Assembly: GCA_016183235.1 (NCBI GenBank)
Contig: JACPFA010000019.1
Coordinates: 1 to 32,700, forward strand
Reading direction: 5' to 3'
Source of the DNA: Deltaproteobacteria bacterium
GTDB lineage: Bacteria; UBA10199; DSSB01; JACPFA01
Length of the DNA: 32,700 nucleotides
The notes beneath the pieces were generated by a model. The model did not search any database. It saw nothing but the letters and a program-made list of their open reading frames with translations, and was not told the origin of the DNA. Of the stretch, positions 24,094 to 32,502 are shown in pieces. Both the position numbers and the translations under genes were made by a program. The stretch's first letter is position 1. Each line of letters starts with the position of its first letter.

Positions 24094-26772
24094 TTAATTG
24101 TCTAGATCTTGGCTGAAGAAAGAGGCCGACGAATTGCTGTAGGACTTAGTGTTATCGACACCCGTGCCAATACCAATGTCGCCCAGCTCGGCATCGCCAA
24201 TGCCAACCACTTGAATCGGCGTTTGGTATTTAGAAAGATCAATGCCTTTGGGTACGATGAAATCTTCATTGGGATATTTTGCCACCACCTTTAGCATGTA
24301 GTTGACCCAAATAGGTGCGGCGATCGTTCCACCTGTGGCACCATGGCCAATGCTTTTAATTTTTTTGTCAAACCCAACCCACACACCGGTGAGTAAGTTA
24401 GGTGTAAAGCCAATAAACCATGCATCGGTGGCACCATTGGTCGTACCCGTTTTTCCACCCGCAGGTCGACCTATGGCTTGAGCCCGCGTACCCGTACCAT
24501 AGCGAACCACATCTTTTAAAATCGAAGTCATCGTGACAGCCGTTTGTGGGCTCACAGAATGTTGTGGCGGAATATAGTCACCATACAAAACTTTTCTTTC
24601 ATATTCGGTTAATTGCAGGTCATCTCTTTTGGTGGCTGTTTCACCTTGGGTGAGCAGATCAGGATTAAAAGACATTTCTTCGTAAGAACGTTTGTGTTTG
24701 ATCGTAACAGAATTATTGCTGGGTTTGCTTTCAGGTTCTAACTTTTTTTCTTCTTTATTTTCAGATTTTACATTGCCCCAGGTAACGATAAACTTATTGG
24801 GATTTTCAATATGTTCTTCGATCACTTGCCCATTGGGGCCAATAATTTTTTTAATAAAATAGACATCGGGTAATACTCCCCCCGTGGGAAATGTGCCATA
24901 GGCGCGGCAGAGCTGTTCTAAATAAACTTCAGTTGCTCCCAAAGCCATAGAATAGAATTTAAAAATGGGGCTCGTGATCCCTAACTTTCGCATGTAGCCT
25001 GCAACATAGTGAGTGCCGATATCCATCAAGATGCGGACTGTGACAACGTTGCGAGAATTAACCAAGGCATTGCGAAATAAAGTTGGGCCAAAATAATTTC
25101 CGCCGTAATTTTTGGGTTCCCACATCTTGCCGCTTCCATCTGGGTAATGAATGGGTGAATCCATGATGACTGTGGCCGGGGTGTAACCCTTGTCAAGGGC
25201 TGCAGCATAAATGATGGGCTTGATCGACGAACCAGGTTGACGCAAGGCTTGAGTAGAACGGTCAAACTCGCTATCTTCAAAACTGAAGCCACCGATCATC
25301 GCGCGCAATTTTCCGCTAAACGGTTCGTAGGAATAAAGGGCAGCTTGAATTTCGGGCTTTTGCGATAAGACAAAAGAGCTTGAATTAGAAACAACGGGCA
25401 AAGGAGCAGCCTCGGAAATAGGGGCCTTGTTTTTACCCTTGCCTTTGGTGGGTGCGGCACTTGCAGTTTTGAGTTTTACTTGAACTATATCTCCCGGGGT
25501 AAAATGAGAAGAGCGCCCCATGTCCATATTGCTATTGGCAACTGTGCCATTGATATTGCCAATTTGAATCTGCAAACCCGATGAGCTTACGTTGGCCACC
25601 ACGGCTTCATAAAGTTTGCCTGCTTGGAGTGGTGTTTTGACTTGTTTAAAAGTATCTTCTTCGCCCTTGAAACCAAAATAATTAAGCTGATCTTCAGTAT
25701 CAAGGAGTTTCATGTGTTGGAGGTGAAGAAATTTTTCAATTTCTTGTTGATTGTTTAAATGACCTGAAGGCCCACGATAACCATAACGGCGATCGAGTTG
25801 CATAAGATTCGTGCTTACGGCCTCTTGGGCCGCACGATACATGTCAAGATCAAGGGTGGTATAGACTTGCCAACCACCCTTATATAGGGCTTCATCACCG
25901 TATTTTTGTTTTATATAACGGCGCACATGTTCGACAAAGTAGGGGGCAAATTTATTATTGAAGTCTTTGTCAATGCCAGCGTTGTAAATTTTAAGTTGAG
26001 CTTTCTTAGCAGACTCAGCTTCTTTTTTGCTGATGTAACCTTCCTCTGCCATGCGGTCTAATACATAATGTTGGCGGGAGATGGCACGTTGAGGGTTGAC
26101 AATAGGGTTATAACGACCTGGCCCCTTTGACAAACCTACAATCATTGAAATTTCGGCTAAGTCAAGGTCTTGCAAATCTTTATGGAAATAATTGCGTGCG
26201 GCGGCTGCAACTCCGTAAGCTCGATTACCAAAATAAATTTGATTGAGATAAAGATAAAGAATTTGATCTTTGCTGAGATTTTTTTCAATGCGAGTGGCAA
26301 GAATGGCCTCTTTGATTTTGCGATCGTAACTACGCTCGGGGGTGAGCAGTAGGCCTTTGGTTAATTGTTGGGTGATGGTAGAACCACCCTCTACCACGTG
26401 GCCAGCCTGAAAATTACGCCAAAAGGCACGGATGATACTATAAACATCAACCCCGCCATGGTCAAAAAATCGATCATCTTCACTGGCCACAAAGGCCTCA
26501 ATCAATTTTTTGGGGATTTTATCAATGGGGGTGAGAATTCTTGCTTGTTCCCAAAACTCACCGACCTTTTGGCCATTGTCGGCATAAACCTCCGCCATAA
26601 TGGGGGGGCGATAATCTTCCATGTTATCGAGCTTAGGCAGATCTTTGGCAGCATTAAAATAAACGATGGTTCCTGTGGCAAATACTCCTAAAAAGAGCAC
26701 GACACAAACGATGAGGAACCCTTTAAAAATTTTAAAGATCTTAGACCGTGGTTTTTTTATTTTTTTACCCAT
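24094..26772 (-). CDS. mrcA: Class A penicillin-binding protein 1A (glycosyltransferase/transpeptidase)
   Basis: PBP1A polymerises and cross-links peptidoglycan at the outer face of the inner membrane. A cytoplasmic basic tail and transmembrane helix (about 11-36) precede the GT51 domain with catalytic Glu98 in ASEDDRFFDHGG and EGGSTITQQLTK. An OB-like insert lies around 390-450. The transpeptidase domain has Ser515 (SSIK), SRN and Lys774 (KTG). Two low-complexity linkers stand out: a Lys/Pro/Ala-rich one near 440-465 and a Lys/Glu/Ser-rich one near 670-700. The total of 892 residues is a normal PBP1A size. A -10-like TATATA ends five bases before the ATG, with no proper ribosome binding site, so the mRNA may be leaderless. 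Confidence 0.95.
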   Translation of the reverse strand: MGKKIKKPRSKIFKIFKGFLIVCVVLFLGVFATGTIVYFNAAKDLPKLDNMEDYRPPIMAEVYADNGQKVGEFWEQARILTPIDKIPKKLIEAFVASEDDRFFDHGGVDVYSIIRAFWRNFQAGHVVEGGSTITQQLTKGLLLTPERSYDRKIKEAILATRIEKNLSKDQILYLYLNQIYFGNRAYGVAAAARNYFHKDLQDLDLAEISMIVGLSKGPGRYNPIVNPQRAISRQHYVLDRMAEEGYISKKEAESAKKAQLKIYNAGIDKDFNNKFAPYFVEHVRRYIKQKYGDEALYKGGWQVYTTLDLDMYRAAQEAVSTNLMQLDRRYGYRGPSGHLNNQQEIEKFLHLQHMKLLDTEDQLNYFGFKGEEDTFKQVKTPLQAGKLYEAVVANVSSSGLQIQIGNINGTVANSNMDMGRSSHFTPGDIVQVKLKTASAAPTKGKGKNKAPISEAAPLPVVSNSSSFVLSQKPEIQAALYSYEPFSGKLRAMIGGFSFEDSEFDRSTQALRQPGSSIKPIIYAAALDKGYTPATVIMDSPIHYPDGSGKMWEPKNYGGNYFGPTLFRNALVNSRNVVTVRILMDIGTHYVAGYMRKLGITSPIFKFYSMALGATEVYLEQLCRAYGTFPTGGVLPDVYFIKKIIGPNGQVIEEHIENPNKFIVTWGNVKSENKEEKKLEPESKPSNNSVTIKHKRSYEEMSFNPDLLTQGETATKRDDLQLTEYERKVLYGDYIPPQHSVSPQTAVTMTSILKDVVRYGTGTRAQAIGRPAGGKTGTTNGATDAWFIGFTPNLLTGVWVGFDKKIKSIGHGATGGTIAAPIWVNYMLKVVAKYPNEDFIVPKGIDLSKYQTPIQVVGIGDAELGDIGIGTGVDNTKSYSNSSASFFSQDLDN

Positions 26773-26777
26773 ACATT

Positions 26778-26783
26778 TATATA
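26778..26783 (-). promoter_or_regulatory. Candidate -10 box for the PBP1A gene
   Basis: TATATA on the minus strand ends 5 nt before the start codon. At 17 nt further upstream only TTAAGC is found, a weak -35 box. If this is the promoter, transcription starts at or next to the ATG. Confidence 0.3.
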
Positions 26784-26921
26784 GTTTCCGTGGTTATCAT
26801 GCTTAAGCTCAGACTTCAACGGACTTTTTTAAGATAATCCCCCAACAATTTTTAGGTTTATTTACCAGTCAAGACGTTATATAGCCCCAAAATGGATTTA
26901 TTTAAATAGGGAGTTTTGGCG

Positions 26922-27224
26922 ATGTCAAAAAAAATAGTTTTATTATTATTATTGGTAAGTGCATTTGGGGTTGCTTGTAAGCGAATCGTAACCAAACATA
27001 AAGTTTATGAGTTTGGTGCAAAATCAACCCCTACGCCCAAACCCACACCGCCCGTATCTCCTCAACCCGTTATCATCGTTCCACCCAAAACCCCAGAAAC
27101 CATGCCTCAATTGTTAGAATCAAAACCCATGCTCGTAGAGTCTAAACCCCAAGTAGAAACCAAGCCCATGACTCCAGAGTCTAAACCTAATCCACCTGCC
27201 ACGCATTCACCCTCGGCGTGGTGA
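26922..27224 (+). CDS. Small Pro/Lys-rich putative lipoprotein
   Basis: The 100-residue product has a basic start (MSKK), a hydrophobic signal segment and a lipobox-like FGVAC with Cys19. The -3 position is Gly rather than Leu, so the lipobox is imperfect. The remaining 80 residues are low-complexity: runs of TPKPTPP and a repeated ESKP unit (about four copies, with variations SKPML and TKPMT). Such extended tails often span the periplasm or bind the cell wall; no enzymatic domain is visible. GGGAG precedes the ATG by 8 nt; a TTG two codons upstream also opens the frame. It is divergent from the PBP1A gene and convergent with the cold-shock gene, with a palindromic element 8 nt past its stop. 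Confidence 0.65.
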   Translation: MSKKIVLLLLLVSAFGVACKRIVTKHKVYEFGAKSTPTPKPTPPVSPQPVIIVPPKTPETMPQLLESKPMLVESKPQVETKPMTPESKPNPPATHSPSAW

Positions 27225-27231
27225 TATGGTG

Positions 27232-27365
27232 AGTCGATGCCAAAAATTATTTAAGCAAAGTCTTGCCGAATCCGGCAGAGGCTCTCTCAACCCCGAGCAA
27301 AGGGGTTCCGAGTAGCCTCTTCCCGCTTCGGCAAGACTTTGATTAAATAATTTTTGGCATCGACT
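27232..27365. repeat. Palindromic element between convergent genes
   Basis: The arms 27232-27270 and 27327-27365 match at 38 of 39 positions (AGTCGATGCCAAAAATTATT at the tip). Imperfect pairing continues (GGCAGAGGCT against AGCCTCT) to a central CCCC-GAGCAAA-GGGG hairpin. It starts 8 nt after the lipoprotein stop and ends 11 nt before the opposing cold-shock gene stop. No relative was seen elsewhere in the window. A two-way terminator role is plausible. Confidence 0.9.
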
Positions 27366-27376
27366 GGTTAGTAAGA

Positions 27377-27604
27377 TCAGTGTGCCATGAGTTTGGTAAC
27401 GTGGATGGCTTGTGGCCCGCGAGTGCCTTCGGTAACTTCAAATTCGACGGTTTCGCCTTCGGATAAAGTCTTGTAGGCATTTTCTTCGATCTCGGAATAA
27501 TGAACAAAAACATCTTGGCCGCTTTCGAGGGCAGTAATAAAACCATAACCCTTCATATCGTTGAACCACTTGATTTTGCCGGCCAGCTTAGGTTTGTCGT
27601 TCAT
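27377..27604 (-). CDS. Cold-shock-domain protein (CspA family)
   Basis: The 75-residue product is a single cold-shock domain that binds single-stranded RNA or DNA. RNP1 (KGYGFI, residues 18-23) and RNP2 (VFVHYS, residues 32-37) are intact. The end [11 protein letters not shown] matches the last strand. A strong GGAGGGAG lies just before the ATG. The gene is the last of the minus-strand cluster that begins with yebC, but a 58-nt gap before it leaves room for its own promoter. Whether it is cold-induced cannot be judged from the sequence. Confidence 0.95.
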   Translation of the reverse strand: MNDKPKLAGKIKWFNDMKGYGFITALESGQDVFVHYSEIEENAYKTLSEGETVEFEVTEGTRGPQAIHVTKLMAH

Positions 27605-27662
27605 ACTCCCTCCTGAATTGAATGAATGGTAAGAATCGGTGGTGCCTATAGCAGGAACCTTT

Positions 27663-27962
27663 TTATTTGTCGATGATAATGAAAATTTCGTTGGCTTTAA
27701 TCATGCCTAAATTTTCACGGGCTAAACGTTCTAAGTAGTTTTGATCTTGCAATCGAGTTATTTCTTGCAAAATAGAGCCTTGTTCATTTTTGAGGGATTG
27801 ATTTTCGAATTCAAGCTTCGCCAACACTTTTTGCAGTTCAAAATAATGAGCCAAGCCATCTTTGCTTAGAAAATAGCCTAAGCCTCCCAAAAAGATAACC
27901 GCGCCCAGTGTGGCTAGGGTAATCTTAACCCGAAGTGTAAGTCTGCGACGTTTTCCCTTCAT
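27663..27962 (-). CDS. FtsB/DivIC-like septum formation protein
   Basis: The 99-residue product has a basic cytoplasmic tail ([12 protein letters not shown]), one transmembrane helix (about 12-32), a coiled coil (about 38-75, with [20 protein letters not shown]) and the family end [16 protein letters not shown]. FtsB and DivIC work with FtsL/FtsQ in the divisome. This simple layout is shared by FtsB, DivIC and FtsL, but the C-terminal motif favours FtsB/DivIC. It is encoded 18 nt downstream of the MBL-fold gene and is likely in the ruv operon. Confidence 0.85.
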   Translation of the reverse strand: MKGKRRRLTLRVKITLATLGAVIFLGGLGYFLSKDGLAHYFELQKVLAKLEFENQSLKNEQGSILQEITRLQDQNYLERLARENLGMIKANEIFIIIDK

Positions 27963-27980
27963 GGCGCTTCAGACAAAAGT

Positions 27981-28826
27981 TTAGATGACGTTGATATATT
28001 GTTTAACCCGCACCTTGCCTGCTTGATCGTATTCTAAAAAGCCAGCGTGATGCAGGGAATCATGGTACCAAAAAACCAACCAATTTTCATGGATTATTTT
28101 TTGTAAAAGCTCTTTTTTTGTTTCAATAACGCTCACGGGGTAAAGATCGTAACCCATGGTGTAGGGGATGCGGATATGAAAAGAGGTAGGAACCAGGTCA
28201 CCAAAGAAGATGGCGCTTTGATTTTGGCTAGAAATGATGACCGATTGATGATGGGCCGTGTGCCCGGGGGTAGCATAAACACAGATGCCGGGAAAAACTT
28301 CTTTAGAGCCATCGACCCATTCTAATTTGTGACTTTCATAAAGGGGGCGATAGTCTTCAGGGTGATAACTGGCTTGGTCAGCCAAGGTGAGGCCGGCTTG
28401 CTCAAATTCACCTTTTTGGCAAAGGTAACGAGCCTTAGGAAAAGTAGCTTTAAAAGAGTGCCCGTCTTGCCAGGTGTTCCCACCGGCATGGTCAAAATGA
28501 AGGTGCGTGTTGATGACGAGGTTAATTTCCTCAGGGGTAATGCCACGTTTTTTTAAGGCATCAACAATGGTGTAGTTAGGGTTGATGCCATAAAGACTAG
28601 CGAGTTTGGCATCCCATTTATTGCCATTGCCCGTGTCGACTAAAATTTTTTGACCATCTTTGGTTTCAATGAGTAGGCAGTTGGTGGCTAGGCGAATGCG
28701 ATTGGCACGATCGGATTTAAAGTTTTTCTTCCAAAGCTCCTTGGGGACGCGGCCATGCATGGCGCCGCCGTCTAGCTTAAAAAAGCCAGCGTTGATGATG
28801 CGAAGATTAAAGTCGCCGAGCTTCAT
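27981..28826 (-). CDS. MBL-fold metallo-hydrolase (lactonase-like)
   Basis: The metallo-beta-lactamase fold is shown by THLHFDHAGG (His108, His110, Asp112, His113), a later zinc ligand in PGHTAHHQSV, and Asp in FFGDLVP. The overall pattern, with NCLLIETKDGQKILVDTG near residue 50, matches small-molecule hydrolases related to N-acyl-homoserine lactonases rather than glyoxalase II or RNase Z. The substrate is unknown. ATG 28826 is chosen; a TTG at 28832 overlaps the ruvB stop. The gene follows ruvB directly, so it is co-transcribed with the Holliday-junction genes, although no functional link is known to me. Confidence 0.85.
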   Translation of the reverse strand: MKLGDFNLRIINAGFFKLDGGAMHGRVPKELWKKNFKSDRANRIRLATNCLLIETKDGQKILVDTGNGNKWDAKLASLYGINPNYTIVDALKKRGITPEEINLVINTHLHFDHAGGNTWQDGHSFKATFPKARYLCQKGEFEQAGLTLADQASYHPEDYRPLYESHKLEWVDGSKEVFPGICVYATPGHTAHHQSVIISSQNQSAIFFGDLVPTSFHIRIPYTMGYDLYPVSVIETKKELLQKIIHENWLVFWYHDSLHHAGFLEYDQAGKVRVKQYINVI

Positions 28827-28828
28827 AT

Positions 28829-29857
28829 TCAAAACAGTTCGTTTTGTTGGCCGGTGGTTTTGTTCAATCCTAAATGGCGATAAGCCAACTCAGTAGCTAT
28901 TCTACCGCGGGGTGTTCTTTGAATAAAGCCACTTTGAATGAGGAAGGGTTCGTAGACATCTTCGATGGTTTCTCTTTCTTCACCAATCGAGGCAGCCAGG
29001 CTATCGAGGCCCACTGGGCCACCGCCAAAGTTGCTAATCATGGTGTGCAGCAGTTTGCGGTCCATGGGGTCAAAGCCAAGGTCGTCGACTTCTAAAACTT
29101 TTAAAGAAGATTGAGCCATGGCTTGGTCGATCATACCGGTGCCTTTTACTTGGGCAAAGTCTCGTACCCTGCGCAATAAGCGATTAGCGATGCGCGGGGT
29201 GCCGCGGGAACGGGTGGCAATTTCTTGCGCGCCGGCTGCATCCATTTCAATTTTTAAAATTTTAGCGGAGCGATGGATAATTTGCATTAACTCTTCTGGG
29301 GCATAAAATTCTAAACGGGCGGAAAATCCGAAACGTTCGCGTAAAGGAGAGGTTAAAAGCCCAGCGCGGGTGGTTGCACCAATGAGGGTAAATTTGGGTA
29401 AATCGAGTTTGATCGATTTAGCCGAGGGCCCCTGGCCAATGACTAAGTCTAATTGATAATCTTCCATGGCAGGGTAGAGGATTTCTTCGACAATGTGGCT
29501 TAAACGGTGGATTTCATCAATAAACAATACGTCGTGTTCTTCCAAATTGGTGAGCAAGGCCGCCAAATCGCCCGCCCGTTCAATGGCTGGGCCCGAAGTG
29601 CTTTTGATTTGGGAGCCCATTTCTTTGGCAATAATGTGGGCCAGCGAAGTTTTGCCCAAGCCCGGTGGGCCATAGAATAACATGTGGTCTAATGCGTCAT
29701 GGCGTTGTTGGGCGGCAAGGATAAAAACTTTAAGTTTTTCTTTAAGTTTTTCTTGGCCAATGTATTCTTTTAAGTTGGTGGGGCGAAGGCTAGTTTCTTG
29801 ACTCAAAGGTTCATCGGTTTGTAAGTCGGCTTCGAGCAGTGTATTTTCTCGGATCAT
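28829..29857 (-). CDS. ruvB: Holliday junction branch-migration ATPase RuvB
   Basis: RuvB is the hexameric AAA+ motor that drives branch migration with RuvA. Walker A GPPGLGKT is at 63-70, Walker B LFIDEIH at 111-117, sensor/arginine-finger region [17 protein letters not shown] near 175, and the C-terminal winged-helix DNA-binding domain has [16 protein letters not shown]. The 342-residue length is typical. Its start codon overlaps the ruvA stop by one base (TAATG). Confidence 0.98.
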   Translation of the reverse strand: MIRENTLLEADLQTDEPLSQETSLRPTNLKEYIGQEKLKEKLKVFILAAQQRHDALDHMLFYGPPGLGKTSLAHIIAKEMGSQIKSTSGPAIERAGDLAALLTNLEEHDVLFIDEIHRLSHIVEEILYPAMEDYQLDLVIGQGPSAKSIKLDLPKFTLIGATTRAGLLTSPLRERFGFSARLEFYAPEELMQIIHRSAKILKIEMDAAGAQEIATRSRGTPRIANRLLRRVRDFAQVKGTGMIDQAMAQSSLKVLEVDDLGFDPMDRKLLHTMISNFGGGPVGLDSLAASIGEERETIEDVYEPFLIQSGFIQRTPRGRIATELAYRHLGLNKTTGQQNELF

Positions 29858-30453
29858 TAGTAAGATAACCTCTTTAATCCTTCTTTAACTAATTTTGGCA
29901 AGGATAAGTGTTTGGCCCCTTCGATACTGGCTAAAACCTTTTCGGCCTCAGTTTTAGAATAACCCAAATTGGTAAAGGCGCTGATGGCCTCTTGCCAATG
30001 CGCGTTTTGTTCTGAGCTACGAGTTGATTCGTGGCTACCCAATTTTGCGACCGCCAGCATTTTATCTTTTAACTCAACGATCATACGCTCAGCCGTTTTT
30101 TTACCAATGCCTGGAATCGACGTTAACTTAATTAAATTTTCTTGATAAATGGCCTCGGCGATTTCATGAGCCGCCAAATGAGACAAAATGCCCAAACCTA
30201 CTTTGGGGCCAATGCCTGAGACCGATAAAAGTTTTTTGAAAACAGTTTCTTCATCGGGGCTTAAGAACCCAAATAAATTAAGGGCATCTTCACGCACCAC
30301 CGTGTGGATGCGAATTTCAATGGGGTTGCCGAGCGGCGGCAGCACGCTTAAGGCGCGTTTGGAGAGAAACACTCGGTAGCCAACGCCACTAACATCTAGA
30401 ATGATCCCTTCGTCATCGATTTCTTGTAAATTTCCTTTTAAGAAGGCGATCAT
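29857..30453 (-). CDS. ruvA: Holliday junction-binding protein RuvA
   Basis: RuvA binds the four-way junction as a tetramer and loads RuvB. The N-terminal OB domain begins [12 protein letters not shown], followed by two helix-hairpin-helix motifs ([10 protein letters not shown] near 77 and [12 protein letters not shown] near 113). The C-terminal domain III (about 150-198, with [19 protein letters not shown]) contacts RuvB. The start at 30453 is supported by the ATGA overlap with the ruvC stop. The product has 198 residues. Confidence 0.97.
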   Translation of the reverse strand: MIAFLKGNLQEIDDEGIILDVSGVGYRVFLSKRALSVLPPLGNPIEIRIHTVVREDALNLFGFLSPDEETVFKKLLSVSGIGPKVGLGILSHLAAHEIAEAIYQENLIKLTSIPGIGKKTAERMIVELKDKMLAVAKLGSHESTRSSEQNAHWQEAISAFTNLGYSKTEAEKVLASIEGAKHLSLPKLVKEGLKRLSY

Positions 30454-30941
30454 CGGGCCCTCGTTTTTTTCAAAAATTTGTAAGACTGGTGGTGACAAAT
30501 GGCAACGGCTAAGGCGTCGCTGGCATCTTTCATGGCCACATCTTCTAAATGTAAAAGGAGTTTTACCATTTTTTGCACTTGCTCTTTGCTAGCCTGGCCA
30601 AAACCCGTAACTGCCATTTTGACTTGAGTGGGGCTATATTCAAACAAGGGGAGCTTTGATTTAAGTACCGCCAAAATAGCAGCGCCTCGCGCTTGCCCCA
30701 GCTTTAACATAGACTGCACATTTTTCCCATAAAAAACGTCTTCAATGGCGGCCATGTCGGGCTGAAATTGATGAATCAATTGTTCGATTTTATCGTAAAT
30801 TTGAGGAAGGCGTTGGGAAAATTCTTGTTGAGTAGTGGGGTAAATCCCGCCGTTGTCGAGGTGGATAAGTTTGGAGCCTTGTGTCTCAATGACGCCGTAA
30901 CCCATGACCACCGAACCGGGATCAATTCCCAGGATTTTCAT
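30450..30941 (-). CDS. ruvC: Holliday junction resolvase RuvC
   Basis: RuvC is the dimeric endonuclease that cuts Holliday junctions. The acidic catalytic residues are in GIDPGS (Asp7), AAIEDVFYGKN (Glu near 67) and KDASDALAVAICHH (Asp near 138 and 141). The 163-residue length is normal. AAGG precedes the ATG; the gene starts 8 nt after the yebC stop, and its own stop overlaps ruvA. Confidence 0.97.
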   Translation of the reverse strand: MKILGIDPGSVVMGYGVIETQGSKLIHLDNGGIYPTTQQEFSQRLPQIYDKIEQLIHQFQPDMAAIEDVFYGKNVQSMLKLGQARGAAILAVLKSKLPLFEYSPTQVKMAVTGFGQASKEQVQKMVKLLLHLEDVAMKDASDALAVAICHHQSYKFLKKTRAR

Positions 30942-30949
30942 GAAGTGCC

Positions 30950-31702
30950 TTAAGCGTTAGACAGTTTGTTTAAAATTTCATCGGGGATATCAAAATTGGC
31001 GTAAACTTTGTTGACGTCGTCGTGGTCTTCTAGGGCTTCCATGAGTTTGAGCATGCGTTCGGATTCAGCCTCATTTAATTTCATGTAATTTTGTGGTACC
31101 ATACTAATTTCAGCGTTGATCAAATTAATCTTAGCGGTCGCTAAAACTTTTTTGACGTTTTCTAAATCATGGGGTGCAGTTGTAATGTGAAATTCGCTGT
31201 CTTGGTCTTGGATATCTTCGGCGCCAGCTTCCAAAGCGATCTCAATGAGTTTTTCTTCAGAGGCGGCGGTTTTATCTACCACAATCAATCCCTTTTTTTG
31301 AAAGACCCAGCCTACCGAACCCGTTTCACCTAAATGGCCCCCATGTCTTCCTAAGATATGTCGAATTTCAGCTACGGTGCGATTTTTATTATCGGTGGTA
31401 CTTTCGATGAGCATGGCCACACCGCCGGGGCCGTAACCTTCGTAGGTGATTTCTTCGATCATGGCACCCTCAAGTTCACCGGTGCCTTTTTTAATAGCGC
31501 GAGCCACATTGTCGCTGGGCATACTGGCCGCCCGGGCTGCATCAACGGCGGTGCGTAAGCGCGGGTTTGCGCCAGGGTCACCCCCACCCATGCGCGCAGC
31601 AATGGTAATTTCTTTGACGAGTTTTGAAAAAAGTTTGCCACGTTTTGCGTCGGTGGCACCTTTTTTACGCTTAATGGTTGCCCATTTAGAATGACCAGAC
31701 AT
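30950..31702 (-). CDS. yebC: YebC/PmpR-family translation or transcription factor (TACO1-like)
   Basis: Members were described as DNA-binding regulators and more recently as ribosome-associated factors that ease translation of difficult sequences. The product starts MSGHSKWATIKRKKGATDAK, split by the family as MSGHSKW plus KxKxxxDxKRGKLFSKL, and shows GGDPGANPRLRTAVDAARAA, IEEITYEGYGPGGVA and GSVGWVF. It has 250 residues. ATG 31702 fits the family start exactly; there is no Shine-Dalgarno. A strong promoter places the transcription start next to this ATG, suggesting a leaderless message. It is the first gene of the yebC-ruvCAB cluster, a conserved order. Confidence 0.95.
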   Translation of the reverse strand: MSGHSKWATIKRKKGATDAKRGKLFSKLVKEITIAARMGGGDPGANPRLRTAVDAARAASMPSDNVARAIKKGTGELEGAMIEEITYEGYGPGGVAMLIESTTDNKNRTVAEIRHILGRHGGHLGETGSVGWVFQKKGLIVVDKTAASEEKLIEIALEAGAEDIQDQDSEFHITTAPHDLENVKKVLATAKINLINAEISMVPQNYMKLNEAESERMLKLMEALEDHDDVNKVYANFDIPDEILNKLSNA

Positions 31703-31709
31703 GGGGGCC

Positions 31710-31738
31710 ATACAACGCAATTGCCAGCAATTTGTCAA
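31710..31738 (-). promoter_or_regulatory. Promoter of the yebC-ruvCAB operon
   Basis: On the minus strand a perfect TTGACA (31738-31733) and TTGTAT (31715-31710) are separated by 17 nt. Transcription about 7 nt further would begin at or one base before the ATG at 31702. The promoter lies just outside the palindromic element at 31747-31895, which could end transcription that comes from the mazEF-like pair. Confidence 0.6.
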
Positions 31739-31746
31739 TAATTTTG

Positions 31747-31895
31747 GGGGACCTCTAAAAAGGGCCCATCTGCAGAGCCTGTCCAGAGCGCAAGCGAAGG
31801 ATTGCCCACAAAGCCGCGATCCTCACGTATTTCCATATACGCTCCGGTCGCGTCTTTGCGGGCGCCTTGCATCTGGACCCTTTTTAGAGGTCCCC
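31747..31895. repeat. Palindromic element, GGGACCTCTAAAAA family, copy 2
   Basis: GGGGACCTCTAAAAAGGG (31747-31764) is matched by its inverted copy at the right end, with one mismatch near the inner side. The core GATCCTCACGTATTTCCATA and the right arm repeat the element at 10316-10438. The left half carries about 25 extra bases (AGCCTGTCCAGAGCGCAAGC and on). It lies between the toxin gene stop (9 nt away) and the yebC promoter. Confidence 0.88.
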
Positions 31896-31903
31896 TTTGG
31901 GAA

Positions 31904-32221
31904 TTAGTTTGATAAATCCAGAGCAAAAATGATGGCCTGGCTTACTTGGCGGAGTTTTTCTGAAGGGAGTTCTCCCATACAGCGGAGGAGTCTTTCTTTC
32001 GGCAAAGAATGTAAACTTTCTGCAGAAACGAAAGAGGATTTGGGAAGATTTCCACTTACCCCGATGGGGATTTGTGTAGGGTAACCCTTGCCCTGACGGG
32101 TAATTTCAGCCACCACAATTTTTGAAAGATAAGGGATGACCCCAGAGCGGGTGAGTATTAGGATAGGCCTTTTACCAGCTCGACCTCCAATGTCGGCTTC
32201 CCAAATTTCTCCGCGCCTCAT
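31904..32221 (-). CDS. MazF/PemK-family toxin
   Basis: The 105-residue product starts with RRGEIWEADIGGRAGKRP, the MazF/PemK signature, and continues with ILILTRSGVIPY, VVAEITRQ and QIPIGVSGNLPKSSFVSAE, matching the SH3-like barrel of these sequence-specific mRNA interferases. The start overlaps the antitoxin stop (ATGA). The gene ends 9 nt from a palindromic element. The cleavage specificity cannot be predicted. Confidence 0.88.
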   Translation of the reverse strand: MRRGEIWEADIGGRAGKRPILILTRSGVIPYLSKIVVAEITRQGKGYPTQIPIGVSGNLPKSSFVSAESLHSLPKERLLRCMGELPSEKLRQVSQAIIFALDLSN

Positions 32222-32448
32222 TTAGGCCCCCAGCTTTCGGCTTGTAACCATTTTTTGGCTTCCTGGAGATCTTCTGGTTTTTTGGCTAGTGCTTCGATCC
32301 ATTGTTCTTCTAATTTTTTAAATAGCTCGCGCTGAATTTTTTCTTCAATGGCTTGACGAACAAAATCTGATTTAGAATGAAATTTTAATTGAGCGATTTG
32401 AGAATTGACTTCTTCAGGAATGCGAACTTGAAGGTTGGTTTTTGCCAT
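32218..32448 (-). CDS. Ribbon-helix-helix antitoxin of the MazF-like toxin
   Basis: The 76-residue product begins MAKTNLQVRIPEEVNSQIAQ and continues with KSDFVRQAIEEKIQRELF, a ribbon-helix-helix DNA-binding domain followed by a charged helical tail (about 45-76) that would bind the toxin. I chose ATG 32448, the start of the domain; a GTG at 32463 would add five residues. It lies upstream of the toxin with an ATGA overlap, the usual antitoxin-first order. A small palindrome covers the start and may be its operator. Confidence 0.82.
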   Translation of the reverse strand: MAKTNLQVRIPEEVNSQIAQLKFHSKSDFVRQAIEEKIQRELFKKLEEQWIEALAKKPEDLQEAKKWLQAESWGPK

Positions 32449-32462
32449 GCATTTATCATGCA
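32448..32462. promoter_or_regulatory. Candidate operator at the antitoxin start
   Basis: TGCAT (32448-32452) and ATGCA (32458-32462) form an inverted repeat around five bases. On the minus strand it covers a -10-like CATGAT (32460-32455), which lies 17 nt from TTGTAT, and reaches the start codon. Antitoxins of this type usually bind such sites to repress their own operon. Both boxes are weak. Confidence 0.3.
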
Positions 32463-32502
32463 CTAAATCATTACAAAATACAATACAAAAATACTACTGG
32501 GT

